Assembly: GCF_000765215.1 (NCBI RefSeq)
Contig: NZ_JPJE01000024.1
Coordinates: forward strand, 1 to 59,828
Length of the DNA stretch: 59,828 bases
Direction of reading: 5' to 3'
DNA from: Eubacterium sp. ER2
GTDB taxonomy: Bacteria; Bacillota; Clostridia; Lachnospirales; Lachnospiraceae
In this document: positions 36,247 to 44,411 of the stretch, piece after piece
Layout of the letters: each line of letters opens with the position of its first letter
How positions within the stretch are numbered: the stretch's first letter is position 1
Notes under the pieces: generated by a model
What the model was told of the DNA's origin: nothing
The model's input: only the letters and a program-made list of their open reading frames with translations
Database searches by the model: none
Translations under genes and position numbers: made by a program

Positions 36247-37083
36247 ATGAAAAAGAGAAGCAGGATAAGCACGCTGGGGACCGGCGCTTTCACCATACTG
36301 GGGCTGGTCTACATCGCCCCGATACTGATCGTGCTTATGAATTCCTTTAAGAAAAAAGTATATATCAACAAAGAACCTTTTACGCTGCCGACGGAAAAGA
36401 CGTGGAACAGCCTTGAGAATTATCTGACGGCCATCGACAAGTACGAACTGCTCAGCGCCGTGGGCTGGACGGTATTTATTACCGTTGGCTCTGTGCTGGT
36501 GATCCTTGTGTGCACATCCATGTGCGCCTGGTATATCACAAGGGTAAAGACAAAGTTTACAAAGATCCTGTATCTGCTCTGCGTGTTCTCCATGGTCGTT
36601 CCCTTCCAGATGGTAATGTTCACCCTGTCTCTGGTGGCGGACCGGACCAGGCTCAACACACCCTGGGGAATTATCATCATTTACCTGGGATTCGGGGCGG
36701 GGCTGGCAGTCTTTATGTTCTGTGGTTTTGTAAAATCCATCCCGCTGGAGATCGAGGAAGCGGCTCTTATCGACGGCTGCACGCCTCTTAGAACTTTCTT
36801 TTCTGTGGTGCTTCCTATTATGAAGCCGACATACATCTCTGTGGGGATACTGGAAACCATGTGGATCTGGAATGACTTCCTCCTGCCTTACCTTGTACTG
36901 GACCTGAATAAATACAAGACCATATCCATTGCGATCCAGTATATGAAGGGAAGCTACGGCCGGGTGGACATGGGCGCCATCATGGCGGCGCTGATCCTGG
37001 CGGTCATCCCGGTGATCATCTTCTACCTGTTCTGCCAGAAGCACATTATCAAAGGTGTGGCAGCAGGCGCGGTGAAAGGATAA
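36247..37083 (+). CDS. Sugar ABC transporter permease (MalG/UgpE type)
   Basis: The 278-residue second permease begins immediately after the stop of the first (TAA then ATG). It has six spans and the EAA loop EEAALIDGCTPLRTFFSVVLPIMKPT, with WIWNDFLLPYLVLDLNKYKTI typical of MalG-type proteins. It completes a binding protein-permease-permease operon. A two-way terminator follows. Confidence 0.95.
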   Translation: MKKRSRISTLGTGAFTILGLVYIAPILIVLMNSFKKKVYINKEPFTLPTEKTWNSLENYLTAIDKYELLSAVGWTVFITVGSVLVILVCTSMCAWYITRVKTKFTKILYLLCVFSMVVPFQMVMFTLSLVADRTRLNTPWGIIIIYLGFGAGLAVFMFCGFVKSIPLEIEEAALIDGCTPLRTFFSVVLPIMKPTYISVGILETMWIWNDFLLPYLVLDLNKYKTISIAIQYMKGSYGRVDMGAIMAALILAVIPVIIFYLFCQKHIIKGVAAGAVKG

Positions 37084-37099
37084 AACAATGGAAAAACAC

Positions 37100-37132
37100 A
37101 GGAGGACTGCCCGGCGGGGCAGCCCTCCTTTC
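37100..37132. terminator. Two-way terminator between the sugar operon and the uvrA paralogue
   Basis: AGGAGG-CTGCCC (37100-37112) with GGGCAG-CCTCCT (37117-37129), one mismatch; a short T-run on the plus side and TGTGTTTTT on the minus side. Confidence 0.8.
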
Positions 37133-37138
37133 GTCTGT

Positions 37139-39619
37139 CTACAGATATCTCCCTGTCACGTTCTGCGCATTTGTCTTAATTTCCTCCGGCGTTCCGGCTG
37201 CCACGATCCGTCCGCCGCTCTCCCCGCCGCCGGGGCCCATGTCGATGACGTAGTCTGCGCTGCGGATCACGTCCAGGTCGTGCTCGATGACGATGACAGT
37301 GGCTCCCTGACGGATGAGGGTCTCGAAGACGAGAAGGAGCGTCTGCACGTCCAGAGGGTGGAGGCCGATGGTGGGCTCGTCAAAGACGAAGACCGAGTCC
37401 CCCTGGGGGCGGTCCATCTCGCTGGCAAGCTTCAGCCGCTGGGCCTCTCCGCCGGAGAGCCCCGGGGTCTCCTCACCCAGAGTCAGGTAGCCCAGCCCCA
37501 GATCTTTTAAGATCTGCAGACGCTGACTGACGTTTTTCAGATGACGGCAGGCATCCAGCGCGGTGTTCACATCCATGGCCATCAGCTCCGGCAGAGAGAA
37601 GGACTTCCCCTCCTTGTTCGCATATCGGATCTGTGCGGCCTTCTTGCTGTACCGGGAGCCCCGGCATCCGGGGCAGGTGACTTCCACATCCGGCAGGAAC
37701 TGCACATCCAGGCTGATGACGCCGGTGCCGTCGCAGACCGGACAGCGCAGCTTCCCTGTGTTGTAGGAAAAGTCCCCTGCCTTGTAGCCGGCTTCTTTTG
37801 CGCCTGGTGTCCTGGCAAATGTCTTCCGCAGCTCATCGTGGACATTGGCGTAGGTGGCTACGGTGGAGCGGATGTTGATGCCGATGGGGGTGGCGTCGAT
37901 GAGTTTTACCTGTCCGATCCCATCCGCCTCCAGGGAACGCACGTGTTCCGGCAGTTTTCTGCCCTTGATCTGTGCCTCCAGGGCGGGGATCAGGCTCTCC
38001 AGGACGAGGGTGGTCTTGCCGGAGCCGGATACGCCGGTGACAGCAGTGAGCCGTCCTTTTGGGATGTCTGCCTCCAGCGGCTTTACGGTGTGGATGGAAC
38101 CGGTGGAGAGGCGGATGCGGCCGTGGGAGAACATGTCAGAGGCCGGAGCCTGCTCCCGCCGGAAGCCGTCTGTCCTGCCGGCCAGGAAGGGGCCGATCAT
38201 GGAGCCGGGATCTGCCATGATCTGGGGAATACTGCCCTGGGCGATGACATGGCCGCCCTTCAGTCCGGCCTCCGGCCCCATCTCCACGATCCAGTCAGCC
38301 TCCGACAGGATCTGTGTGTCGTGGTCCACCAGTACGACGGAATTGCCGTCTGCTATGAGGTCGTGCATGACTCCTTTCAGCCCTTCGATGTTGGCGGGAT
38401 GCAGGCCGATGGAGGGCTCGTCCAGCACGTAGAGCACCCCGGTGGTGCGGTTGCGGACAGCGCGGGCAAGCTGCATCCGCTGGCGCTCCCCGGTGGAGAG
38501 GGTGGAGGAAGCGCGGTCTAGGGAAAGGTAGCCAAGGCCCAGGTCCATGAGCCGCCGGGCGGGGGTGTGGAAGGACTCGCAGATACTCTCTGCCATGGGG
38601 CGCATCTCCTCCGGCAGGGAGGCGGGGACACCGGACACCCAGCCAGCCAGATCCGCAAGCGGCATCCGGCACACCTCATCCAGGGAGCAGCCCCGCAGCC
38701 GGGGCGCTCTTGCTTTTTGGGAGAGTCGGGTCCCGCCGCAGTCCGGGCAGACCTCCTCCTTTAAGAATTTTTCCACCCGCTTCATGCCTTTTTCGTCCTT
38801 CACCTTGGAGAGGGCGTTCTCCACGGTGTACACAGCATTAAAATAAGTAAAATCAAGCTCCGCCGCCTGGTTGGAGCTTTTTGCCTTGTAGAGGATATGC
38901 TTTTTCTCGGCGGGCCCGTTGTAGACAATGTCCTTCTCCCTGTCTGTCAGCTGGCAGAAGGGCACGTCCGTGCGCACTCCCATCTCCCGGCAGACGTCGG
39001 TCATAAGCGACCACATGAGGGAGTTCCAGGGAGCCACGGCGCCCTGGTCGATGGTGAGGGTCTCGTCCGGTACAAGGGTAGAGCGGTCCACTGTCCGGAC
39101 GGTCCCGGTTCCGTCACAGGAAGGGCAGGCCCCCTGGCTGTTGAAGGCCAGTTCTTCTGCGGAGGGAGCGTAGAAGGAGGCGCCGCAGTCCGGGCAGACC
39201 AGCTCCTGCTCGGCGGCCACTTTCAGGGTAGGCGGCAGGCAGCAGCCGCAGGACGGACAGCGGTGGCTGGCCAGTCTGGAGAACATGAGCCGGAGGCTGT
39301 TCAGAAGTTCGCTGCCGGTCCCGAAGGTGCTGCGGATGCCGGGGACAGCCGGGCGCTGGTGGAGGGCCAGAGCTGCCGGCACGTAGAGCACATCATCCAC
39401 ATCGGCTTTGGCCGCCTGGGTCATCCTGCGCCTTGTGTAGGTGGAGAGGGCGTCCAGATACCGCCTGGATCCTTCCGCGTAGAGGACACCCAGGGCCAGG
39501 GAGGATTTGCCGGAGCCGGACACGCCGGCGATCCCCACGATCTTGTTCAGCGGGATATCTACATCTATATTTTTCAGATTGTGGACCCGGGCGCCCCGGA
39601 TCTTCATCTTGTCTATCAT
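37139..39619 (-). CDS. UvrA-like ABC ATPase without the UvrB-binding domain
   Basis: The 826-residue protein resembles UvrA (about 940) with both ATPase modules: Walker A GVSGSGKSSLALG (near 33) and GVSGSGKTTLV (near 500), signatures LSTGERQRMQLARAV and LSGGEAQRLKLASEM, and zinc fingers CPSCG/CPDCG and CPVCDGTG/CPGCRGSR. After the first module, SRLASHRCPSCG runs straight into the zinc region, so the ~115-residue UvrB-binding insert is missing. That marks it as a class II UvrA (UvrA2/DrrC-like), which is often tied to drug tolerance. It is transcribed alone, divergent from the SDR gene. Confidence 0.9.
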   Translation of the reverse strand: MIDKMKIRGARVHNLKNIDVDIPLNKIVGIAGVSGSGKSSLALGVLYAEGSRRYLDALSTYTRRRMTQAAKADVDDVLYVPAALALHQRPAVPGIRSTFGTGSELLNSLRLMFSRLASHRCPSCGCCLPPTLKVAAEQELVCPDCGASFYAPSAEELAFNSQGACPSCDGTGTVRTVDRSTLVPDETLTIDQGAVAPWNSLMWSLMTDVCREMGVRTDVPFCQLTDREKDIVYNGPAEKKHILYKAKSSNQAAELDFTYFNAVYTVENALSKVKDEKGMKRVEKFLKEEVCPDCGGTRLSQKARAPRLRGCSLDEVCRMPLADLAGWVSGVPASLPEEMRPMAESICESFHTPARRLMDLGLGYLSLDRASSTLSTGERQRMQLARAVRNRTTGVLYVLDEPSIGLHPANIEGLKGVMHDLIADGNSVVLVDHDTQILSEADWIVEMGPEAGLKGGHVIAQGSIPQIMADPGSMIGPFLAGRTDGFRREQAPASDMFSHGRIRLSTGSIHTVKPLEADIPKGRLTAVTGVSGSGKTTLVLESLIPALEAQIKGRKLPEHVRSLEADGIGQVKLIDATPIGINIRSTVATYANVHDELRKTFARTPGAKEAGYKAGDFSYNTGKLRCPVCDGTGVISLDVQFLPDVEVTCPGCRGSRYSKKAAQIRYANKEGKSFSLPELMAMDVNTALDACRHLKNVSQRLQILKDLGLGYLTLGEETPGLSGGEAQRLKLASEMDRPQGDSVFVFDEPTIGLHPLDVQTLLLVFETLIRQGATVIVIEHDLDVIRSADYVIDMGPGGGESGGRIVAAGTPEEIKTNAQNVTGRYL

Positions 39620-39718
39620 CTGTCATCATTTCCTTTCCGTTGTGTTTCTGTATCTCATAGTATAGTCCAATCTGAATTGTTAGGAAAGAGCTGTAGATTG
39701 ACTAATATTAAACGTTCC

Positions 39719-39747
39719 TTGTAAACAGGGATCAGCCGGTATAAAAT
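39719..39747 (+). promoter_or_regulatory. Promoter of the dehydrogenase gene
   Basis: TTGTAA (39719-39724), 17 bases, TAAAAT (39742-39747). On the other strand, TATACT (39664-39659) is the likely -10 of the uvrA paralogue. Confidence 0.5.
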
Positions 39748-39803
39748 AAAATTAACAGATAAAAATATAAAAAAACAGAAAATTGCGCAAAGGAGGAATG
39801 AAA

Positions 39804-40547
39804 ATGCTAAAAAATAAAGTGGCAGTTGTGACAGGCGGCACCCGCGGCATCGGCTACGCGACGGTGAAAAAATTTCTGGAGAACGGGGCGGCGGTCGTGC
39901 TGTTCGGTTCCCGCCAGGAGACAGTTGACAAGGCCCTGGCATCTCTGAAAGCGGAAAACCCGGCATGGGAAGTGTACGGCGCCTGGCCGGATCTGGCGGA
40001 TGCCGAGGCGGTGGCCGGGGAGATCGGAAAGGTCAAAGAGACATTGGGAAAGATCGATATCCTGGTAAACAACGCCGGCATGTCGGACAGCACACCTATT
40101 GACAACTACACGGCACAGCAGTTTGCAAAAGTGATGCAGTTAAATGTAAGCGCCATGATGAACTGCATCATGCCCACAGTGAAAATCATGAAAGAGCAGG
40201 GAGGCGGATGCATCCTGAATACCAGCTCCATGGTCAGCATCTGTGGACAGCCCTCGGGCGTGGCTTACCCCACAAGCAAATCTGCCGTGAACGGACTTAC
40301 CTGGTCCCTGGCAAGGGAGCTTGGCCCAAGCCGCATCCGGGTCAACGCTGTGGCACCGGGTATTACAAAGACAGACATGGTGGCGGCGCTCCCCAAGGAG
40401 ATGATAGATCCTCTGATCAACGCCATCCCCCTGCGCCGGGTAGGCGAGCCGGAAGACATTGCCAATGCTTTCCTTTTCCTGGCCAGCGATATGGCCTCCT
40501 ATGTGACGGGAGAGATCTTATCTGTGGACGGGGCGATGAGGACGTAG
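39804..40547 (+). CDS. Short-chain dehydrogenase/reductase, BaiA-like hydroxysteroid dehydrogenase candidate
   Basis: The 247-residue SDR starts at ATG 39804 (AAAGGAGG 7 bases before). It shows the nucleotide loop TGGTRGIG (residues 10-17), NNAG, catalytic Ser in NTSSMVS, and YPTSK with Tyr/Lys. From memory, it resembles Clostridium scindens BaiA (3-alpha-hydroxy bile-acid-CoA dehydrogenase) beyond the usual SDR level: LFGSRQETVDKALASLK versus IFGETQEEVDTALAQLK, PDL after a GxWP strand, VAPGITKTDM, and a VDGAMRT end versus VDGAYRP. No other bai gene is near. 3-oxoacyl-ACP reductase or another alcohol dehydrogenase remain possible. Confidence 0.8.
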   Translation: MLKNKVAVVTGGTRGIGYATVKKFLENGAAVVLFGSRQETVDKALASLKAENPAWEVYGAWPDLADAEAVAGEIGKVKETLGKIDILVNNAGMSDSTPIDNYTAQQFAKVMQLNVSAMMNCIMPTVKIMKEQGGGCILNTSSMVSICGQPSGVAYPTSKSAVNGLTWSLARELGPSRIRVNAVAPGITKTDMVAALPKEMIDPLINAIPLRRVGEPEDIANAFLFLASDMASYVTGEILSVDGAMRT

Positions 40548-40589
40548 AAAAGACAAGTAAAAACAAATGGAGAAACATAAACGGTAGGC

Positions 40590-40618
40590 TTGATTTTTCA
40601 AGCCTCCCTGTGTATTAT
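40590..40618 (+). promoter_or_regulatory. Possible promoter of a small RNA opposite the toxin-like micro-ORF
   Basis: TTGATT (40590-40595), 17 bases, TATTAT (40613-40618). The RNA would start near 40625 with a TCAGAT/ATCTGA hairpin and run into the 13-bp hairpin at 40678-40720. Confidence 0.45.
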
Positions 40619-40677
40619 CAGGATAAGAAAAGTGTCAGATACAAGATCTGATGCCCTCTGTAAAAGAATATGCTATA

Positions 40678-40720
40678 AGGATAGCATCCCAGACTTTCCT
40701 GGGGCCGGGGATGCTATCCT
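40678..40720. terminator. Stable 13-bp hairpin
   Basis: AGGATAGCATCCC (40678-40690) pairs perfectly with GGGATGCTATCCT (40708-40720). T-rich but interrupted sequence follows on both strands, so it may end RNAs from both sides. Confidence 0.6.
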
Positions 40721-40797
40721 CTATTACGTCTATTATTTATGTAAGTCAATGCCGCAAAAACGAGTAGAAATAAAGGTAAAACTTTCATTGTATTCAT
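40714..40797 (-). CDS. Possible 27-residue toxin-like membrane peptide
   Basis: A 27-codon frame read from ATG at 40797 to TAG at 40714, behind a strong ribosome site on the minus strand (GTGAGGGTGATTCC). The peptide begins MNTMKV, has a hydrophobic span LPLFLLVFAALTYI and a basic tail NNRRNRG. The stop codon lies inside the 13-bp hairpin, and a plus-strand promoter points at it from the far side. This is the general shape of a type I toxin locus, but I find no clear complementarity between the opposing RNA and the start region as in the 12257-12850 cassettes. Confidence 0.4.
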   Translation of the reverse strand: MNTMKVLPLFLLVFAALTYINNRRNRG

Positions 40798-40880
40798 AGG
40801 AATCACCCTCACTTTCTGTTGAAACCTGAGAGCATTATGAAAATCGCATCCCTTTTCTTATCTGATTATCCCAAGAAAAT

Positions 40881-41032
40881 TTACTGCTTGTTCAATAGTT
40901 TGATCTGCAAAGTCATCCCGAGAGCGGAAGCCGGTTTTACGAGCATCTCAAGAGACGGATTGTAAGCTCCGCTTTCGAAACGTGTAATGTTGGTTCGCGG
41001 AACACCTGCACGCTTCGCTATTTTTCGGAAAG
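40881..41032 (-). pseudogene. Truncated Xre-type HTH (HigA/HipB-like antitoxin) remnant
   Basis: Reading the minus strand from about 41032 to TAA at 40881 gives about 50 residues, including RKIAKRAGVPRTNITRFESG, then AYNPSLEMLVKPASALGM and TLQIKLLNKQ. This is the second half of an Xre helix-turn-helix with the usual ARFESG-x-x-x-PSLE pattern and a C-terminal strand found in RelE/HigB-linked antitoxins. There is no start codon; an in-frame TAG stands just before HTFRKIAK, and the N-terminal part is absent. It is a decayed fragment. The rest of 40548-41078 holds no intact gene beyond the micro-ORF. Confidence 0.75.
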
Positions 41033-41078
41033 TGTGCTATAGTAAAGGAAACGATAAAAAAACAGGAGATGCGGGAAA

Positions 41079-42449
41079 ATGACAAAAAAACTCACATTCA
41101 AAGAGACTATATTTGTGGCGAGCATGCTGTTCGGCATGTTTTTCGGAGCGGGAAATCTGATCTTTCCCGTATCCATGGGACAGATGGCGGGCAGCCATAT
41201 CTGGCAGGCTGCGGCGGGCTTCCTCATCACTGGGGTGGGACTGCCCCTCCTGGGCGTGGCGGCCCTGGGGATCAGCCGTGAGAGCGGCCTTCTGGGACTG
41301 GGGAGCAGAGTGGGGAGAGGATACGGTGTCTTCTTCACCTGCGCCCTCTACCTGACCATAGGCCCCTTCTTCGCTATCCCCAGATGCGCCAGCGTTTCCT
41401 ATACCGTCGGGATGGAGGGGATACTCTCGGGGAAAGGACATCCTCTCTTCCTGGCAGCCTTTTCTTTTATCTTCTTTGCTGCGGTACTGTTCTTCGCCCT
41501 CAGGCCGGGGCAGATCATGACCTGGATCGGAAAGGTGCTGAACCCGCTTTTTCTGGTCTTTCTTGCGGTCCTTGTGATCCGGGCTCTGACCGCTCCCATG
41601 GGAGGCGTCGGGGAGGCGGTCCCCTCCGGAAGCTATGCGGAGGGCGCCTTTGCCACGGGACTGCTGGAGGGATATAACACTATGGATGCCCTGGCGGGGC
41701 TTGCCTTTGGCATCGTGGTTATCGACGTTATCCGGGGGCTGGGCGTGACGGAGCCCGGCGAGGTGGCAAAGAGCACGGTGCGGGCAGGGATATTCAGCTC
41801 CATCCTCATGGCGGTCATCTACGTTCTCGTATCGGTCATGGGGACCCAGAGCACAGGAGAGCTGGAGGTGAGCAGCAACGGAGGGGAGGCTCTGGCCCGG
41901 ATCGCGGAGAGCTACTTTGGCGGCGGGGGAGCCTTTATCCTGGCGGTGATCGTCACCGTGGCCTGCCTAAAGACAGCGGTGGGGCTGATCACAAGCTGTG
42001 GGGAGGCCTTTGCGGAAATGTTCCCGGGCGGTCCTTCCTACCATGTCTGGGCGGTGATCTTCGCGGTGGGCTCCTTCCTGGTGGCCAACCTGGGACTGGA
42101 CGCCATCATCGCCTACTCCCTGCCAGTTCTCATGTTCCTCTACCCCCTCGCCATTGTGCTGGTGCTCCTCACGCTGGCGGGGCGATGGTTCGGAAATGAT
42201 CCTACAGTCCTTAGGTGGGCGCTGGGATTGACCGGGGCGGCTGCCCTGTTTGACGGGCTGGGAGCGTTGCCGGCAGCGACCAGGAGCCTTCTTCATCTGG
42301 ACGGGCTTACGGCCGCGGTTCTGGGATTTTTGCCTCTTTCCGGTCAGGGCTTTGGCTGGGTGTGCCCCGCGCTCCTCGGCGTGGCCGTGGGACTGGTCCT
42401 GTACGTGATAAGGAGAGGTGAAAAAAAGAAAGCGGGAGGAGAGCGATGA
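41079..42449 (+). CDS. brnQ: Branched-chain amino acid transport system II carrier protein BrnQ
   Basis: The 456-residue, 12-span carrier imports leucine, isoleucine and valine with an ion gradient, likely sodium. The N-terminal block FGMFFGAGNLIFPVSMGQMAG and PRCASVSYTVGMEG are family signatures, and the spans run to the C-terminus. CAGGAGATGCGGG precedes the ATG; an extended -10 (TGCTATAGT, 41035-41043) is the likely promoter. Its stop overlaps the regulator start downstream (ATGA), which links it to that operon unexpectedly. Confidence 0.95.
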   Translation: MTKKLTFKETIFVASMLFGMFFGAGNLIFPVSMGQMAGSHIWQAAAGFLITGVGLPLLGVAALGISRESGLLGLGSRVGRGYGVFFTCALYLTIGPFFAIPRCASVSYTVGMEGILSGKGHPLFLAAFSFIFFAAVLFFALRPGQIMTWIGKVLNPLFLVFLAVLVIRALTAPMGGVGEAVPSGSYAEGAFATGLLEGYNTMDALAGLAFGIVVIDVIRGLGVTEPGEVAKSTVRAGIFSSILMAVIYVLVSVMGTQSTGELEVSSNGGEALARIAESYFGGGGAFILAVIVTVACLKTAVGLITSCGEAFAEMFPGGPSYHVWAVIFAVGSFLVANLGLDAIIAYSLPVLMFLYPLAIVLVLLTLAGRWFGNDPTVLRWALGLTGAAALFDGLGALPAATRSLLHLDGLTAAVLGFLPLSGQGFGWVCPALLGVAVGLVLYVIRRGEKKKAGGER

Positions 42450-43132
42450 CCAGGATCTGCTATGTCGAGGATGAACGGGATATTGCCGGCGTGGTAAGTG
42501 AATACCTGGAGGAGAGAGGATTTCAGGTGTCACTTTGCGCCGGGGCGCAGGACGCCAGGGAGGCGCTGGGGAAGGAGGAGGCGGACCTCGTCATCCTGGA
42601 CTGGAACATGCCGGACGGGGACGGGATGGCTCTTTGCCGCTGGATACGTGACAGATGGCCCCGGCTTCCCCTGATTTTTCTCACGGTCCGCAGTGATACC
42701 CGGGATATTGTGAATGGGCTGGAAGGAGGGGCGGATGACTACGTGACCAAGCCCTTTGAGCTGGAAATACTCTTCTCCCGCATCCAGGCTCTGCTTAGAA
42801 GGTCCGGACGGGAGCAGATACTCTCCTGCGGAGATATACGCCTGGACAGGGACCGGATGGAGGTCCGGATAGACGGCAGGAAGGTGGAGCTGGGACAGAC
42901 AGAATACCAGATCCTTCTCCTTCTCATGGAAAATAAAGGCAGGACGGTCACGCGGCAGCGCCTGCTGGAGCAGGTCTGGGATAGCGGCGGCAGCTATGTC
43001 AATGACAACACACTGACCGTGGCCGTGAAACGGCTGAGGGAGAAGCTGGGCAGCCCGGAGAGCCTGCGTACTGTCCGCAGCTTTGGATACCGGATGGAGG
43101 CAGGAGACGAAAAGGGGGAAAAGAGAAGGTGA
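42446..43132 (+). CDS. OmpR-family response regulator of an ABC-transporter module
   Basis: The 228-residue regulator has the receiver pocket VEDE, D52 in VILDWNMPDG and TKPFELEI, then a winged helix ending RSFGYRME. It overlaps brnQ by 4 bases upstream and the kinase by 4 bases downstream. Together with the kinase, ATPase and FtsX-type permease it forms a VncRS/BceRS-like module, a group usually used to sense or resist peptides. Its likely binding sites are the ATGTCAC repeats at 44316-44333. Confidence 0.93.
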   Translation: MTRICYVEDERDIAGVVSEYLEERGFQVSLCAGAQDAREALGKEEADLVILDWNMPDGDGMALCRWIRDRWPRLPLIFLTVRSDTRDIVNGLEGGADDYVTKPFELEILFSRIQALLRRSGREQILSCGDIRLDRDRMEVRIDGRKVELGQTEYQILLLLMENKGRTVTRQRLLEQVWDSGGSYVNDNTLTVAVKRLREKLGSPESLRTVRSFGYRMEAGDEKGEKRR

Positions 43133-44316
43133 AGGGAAGAATAAAAAGAGAAAGAGCGGCCGGTATTCTGTCCGCTCTGGCGGCTCTCTTGGCCGCGGCG
43201 GCCGTCGTGACAGCGCTGGCGGGCAGCTATTTTGCGCAGAGGCAGTTTGACCTGCTGGGACGGGTCTGCCAGACCGTGGAGGAGCAGTCGCCCCAGGCCC
43301 GGGGAGCCCTCCTGCGCGCGCTGAAAACAGAAAAAGAGAAGGGAGATGCGGAGTCCTCAGGTGCGGAGTATCTGCGGGCTTACGGCTACAGGGCTCAGGA
43401 TTTCCAGGAGTCAGACAGCAGGATATACGGAGTGGCGTTAGCAGGCTTCCTGGCGGCAGTCCTGCTCTTTCTTTTTGCCCTTTTGGGGATGAAAAGAAGA
43501 CAGGAGAGGCAGATCCGGGAGCTGCTGGCCTACCTGGAGAAGGCGGGCACCGGGCAGCAGGGGCTTCTGGCGGAGGAGCGGGAGGATGCATTTTCTTGTC
43601 TGCGGGATGAGATATGCAAGACGGTGGCTGCTCTTGGCCAGGCGAGAGACGGAGCCCGGGAGGCCAGAGACCGATTTGCCGCCAGCCTGGCTGATATGGC
43701 CCATCAGATGAAGACTCCGGTGACAGCTATCGCTCTTCTGGTCCAGAGGATGGGCCAGAAGGGAACGCTGGAGGGGCTTCCGGCAGTGGAGCGGCAGCTT
43801 GGCCGTCTTACGCATCTGGAGGAGACGCTGCTTCTCATGTCCCGCATGGACGCAGGGGCTCTTGCGCTGCACAGGGAGGAAACAGATGTGTACACCCTTC
43901 TTGAGCTGGGGGCGGAAAATCTGGAGGATATCTGCCGGCAAAAGAGGGTTCGCATCCATGTGCCCCGGCTTTCGCCGGCCTGCCTCCGGGCGGACAGGGA
44001 GTGGACGCTGGAGGCGGTCATGAACCTGATGAAAAATTGTCTGGAGCACAGTCCTGCCGGTGGAGTGGTCTCCTGTGACTGGGAGGAAAATCCTCTCTAT
44101 ATTAAAATCCGCATATGGGATCAGGGTGAAGGATTTTCTGAGAGGGACCTGCCCCATCTGTTTGAGCGGTTCTACAGAGGAGAGGGGGCGGACAGGGACA
44201 GTGTCGGCATCGGGCTCTTTCTGGCAAGAGAGCTGGTGGAAGCCCAGAACGGTGTGCTGGAGGCCTATAACAGGCCTGGCGGAGGAGCCTGCTTTGAGCT
44301 CCGCATGTACCGCTGA
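43129..44316 (+). CDS. Sensor histidine kinase of the ABC module
   Basis: The 395-residue kinase uses GTG 43129 (AGAGAAGG upstream), overlapping the regulator stop. It has a span at about 9-30, an extracellular loop of ~65 residues, a second span (about 100-120), the H-box ASLADMAHQMKTPVTAIALLVQRM with H192, an N-box VMNLMKNCLEHSPAGG, and a G-box DSVGIGLFLARELVEAQNG. The extracellular loop is larger than the ~25 residues of BceS-type intramembrane sensors, so it is closer to the VncS type. Confidence 0.92.
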   Translation: MKGRIKRERAAGILSALAALLAAAAVVTALAGSYFAQRQFDLLGRVCQTVEEQSPQARGALLRALKTEKEKGDAESSGAEYLRAYGYRAQDFQESDSRIYGVALAGFLAAVLLFLFALLGMKRRQERQIRELLAYLEKAGTGQQGLLAEEREDAFSCLRDEICKTVAALGQARDGAREARDRFAASLADMAHQMKTPVTAIALLVQRMGQKGTLEGLPAVERQLGRLTHLEETLLLMSRMDAGALALHREETDVYTLLELGAENLEDICRQKRVRIHVPRLSPACLRADREWTLEAVMNLMKNCLEHSPAGGVVSCDWEENPLYIKIRIWDQGEGFSERDLPHLFERFYRGEGADRDSVGIGLFLARELVEAQNGVLEAYNRPGGGACFELRMYR

Positions 44317-44349
44317 TGTCACCGGAATGTCACTTTGCTCTGGTAAGAT
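44316..44349 (+). promoter_or_regulatory. Regulated promoter of the ABC-transporter genes
   Basis: Two ATGTCAC copies (44316-44322, 44327-44333) start 11 bases apart, followed by an extended -10 TGGTAAGAT (44341-44349) and no good -35. This is the layout of a promoter activated by an OmpR-type dimer. Confidence 0.65.
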
Positions 44350-44411
44350 GACAGTATCGGCGGATACTGCCGCTGAAAAAATCCAGTCAGAAGACAGATC
44401 GGGGGAGCGCT

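Noticed and set aside
37541-38521. Long plus-strand open frames opposite the uvrA paralogue
   Set aside because: They are shadows of GC-rich coding sequence on the other strand; composition and lack of motifs argue against them.
40586-40605. Perfect 8-bp hairpin AGGCTTGA/TCAAGCCT after the dehydrogenase gene as its terminator
   Set aside because: No T-run follows it, and its right side is used as the -35 region of the possible small-RNA promoter; it may still be a weak terminator.
40590-40799. 69-codon plus-strand frame in the second accessory island
   Set aside because: It runs through the 13-bp hairpin, has no ribosome site and lies opposite the better-supported minus-strand micro-ORF.
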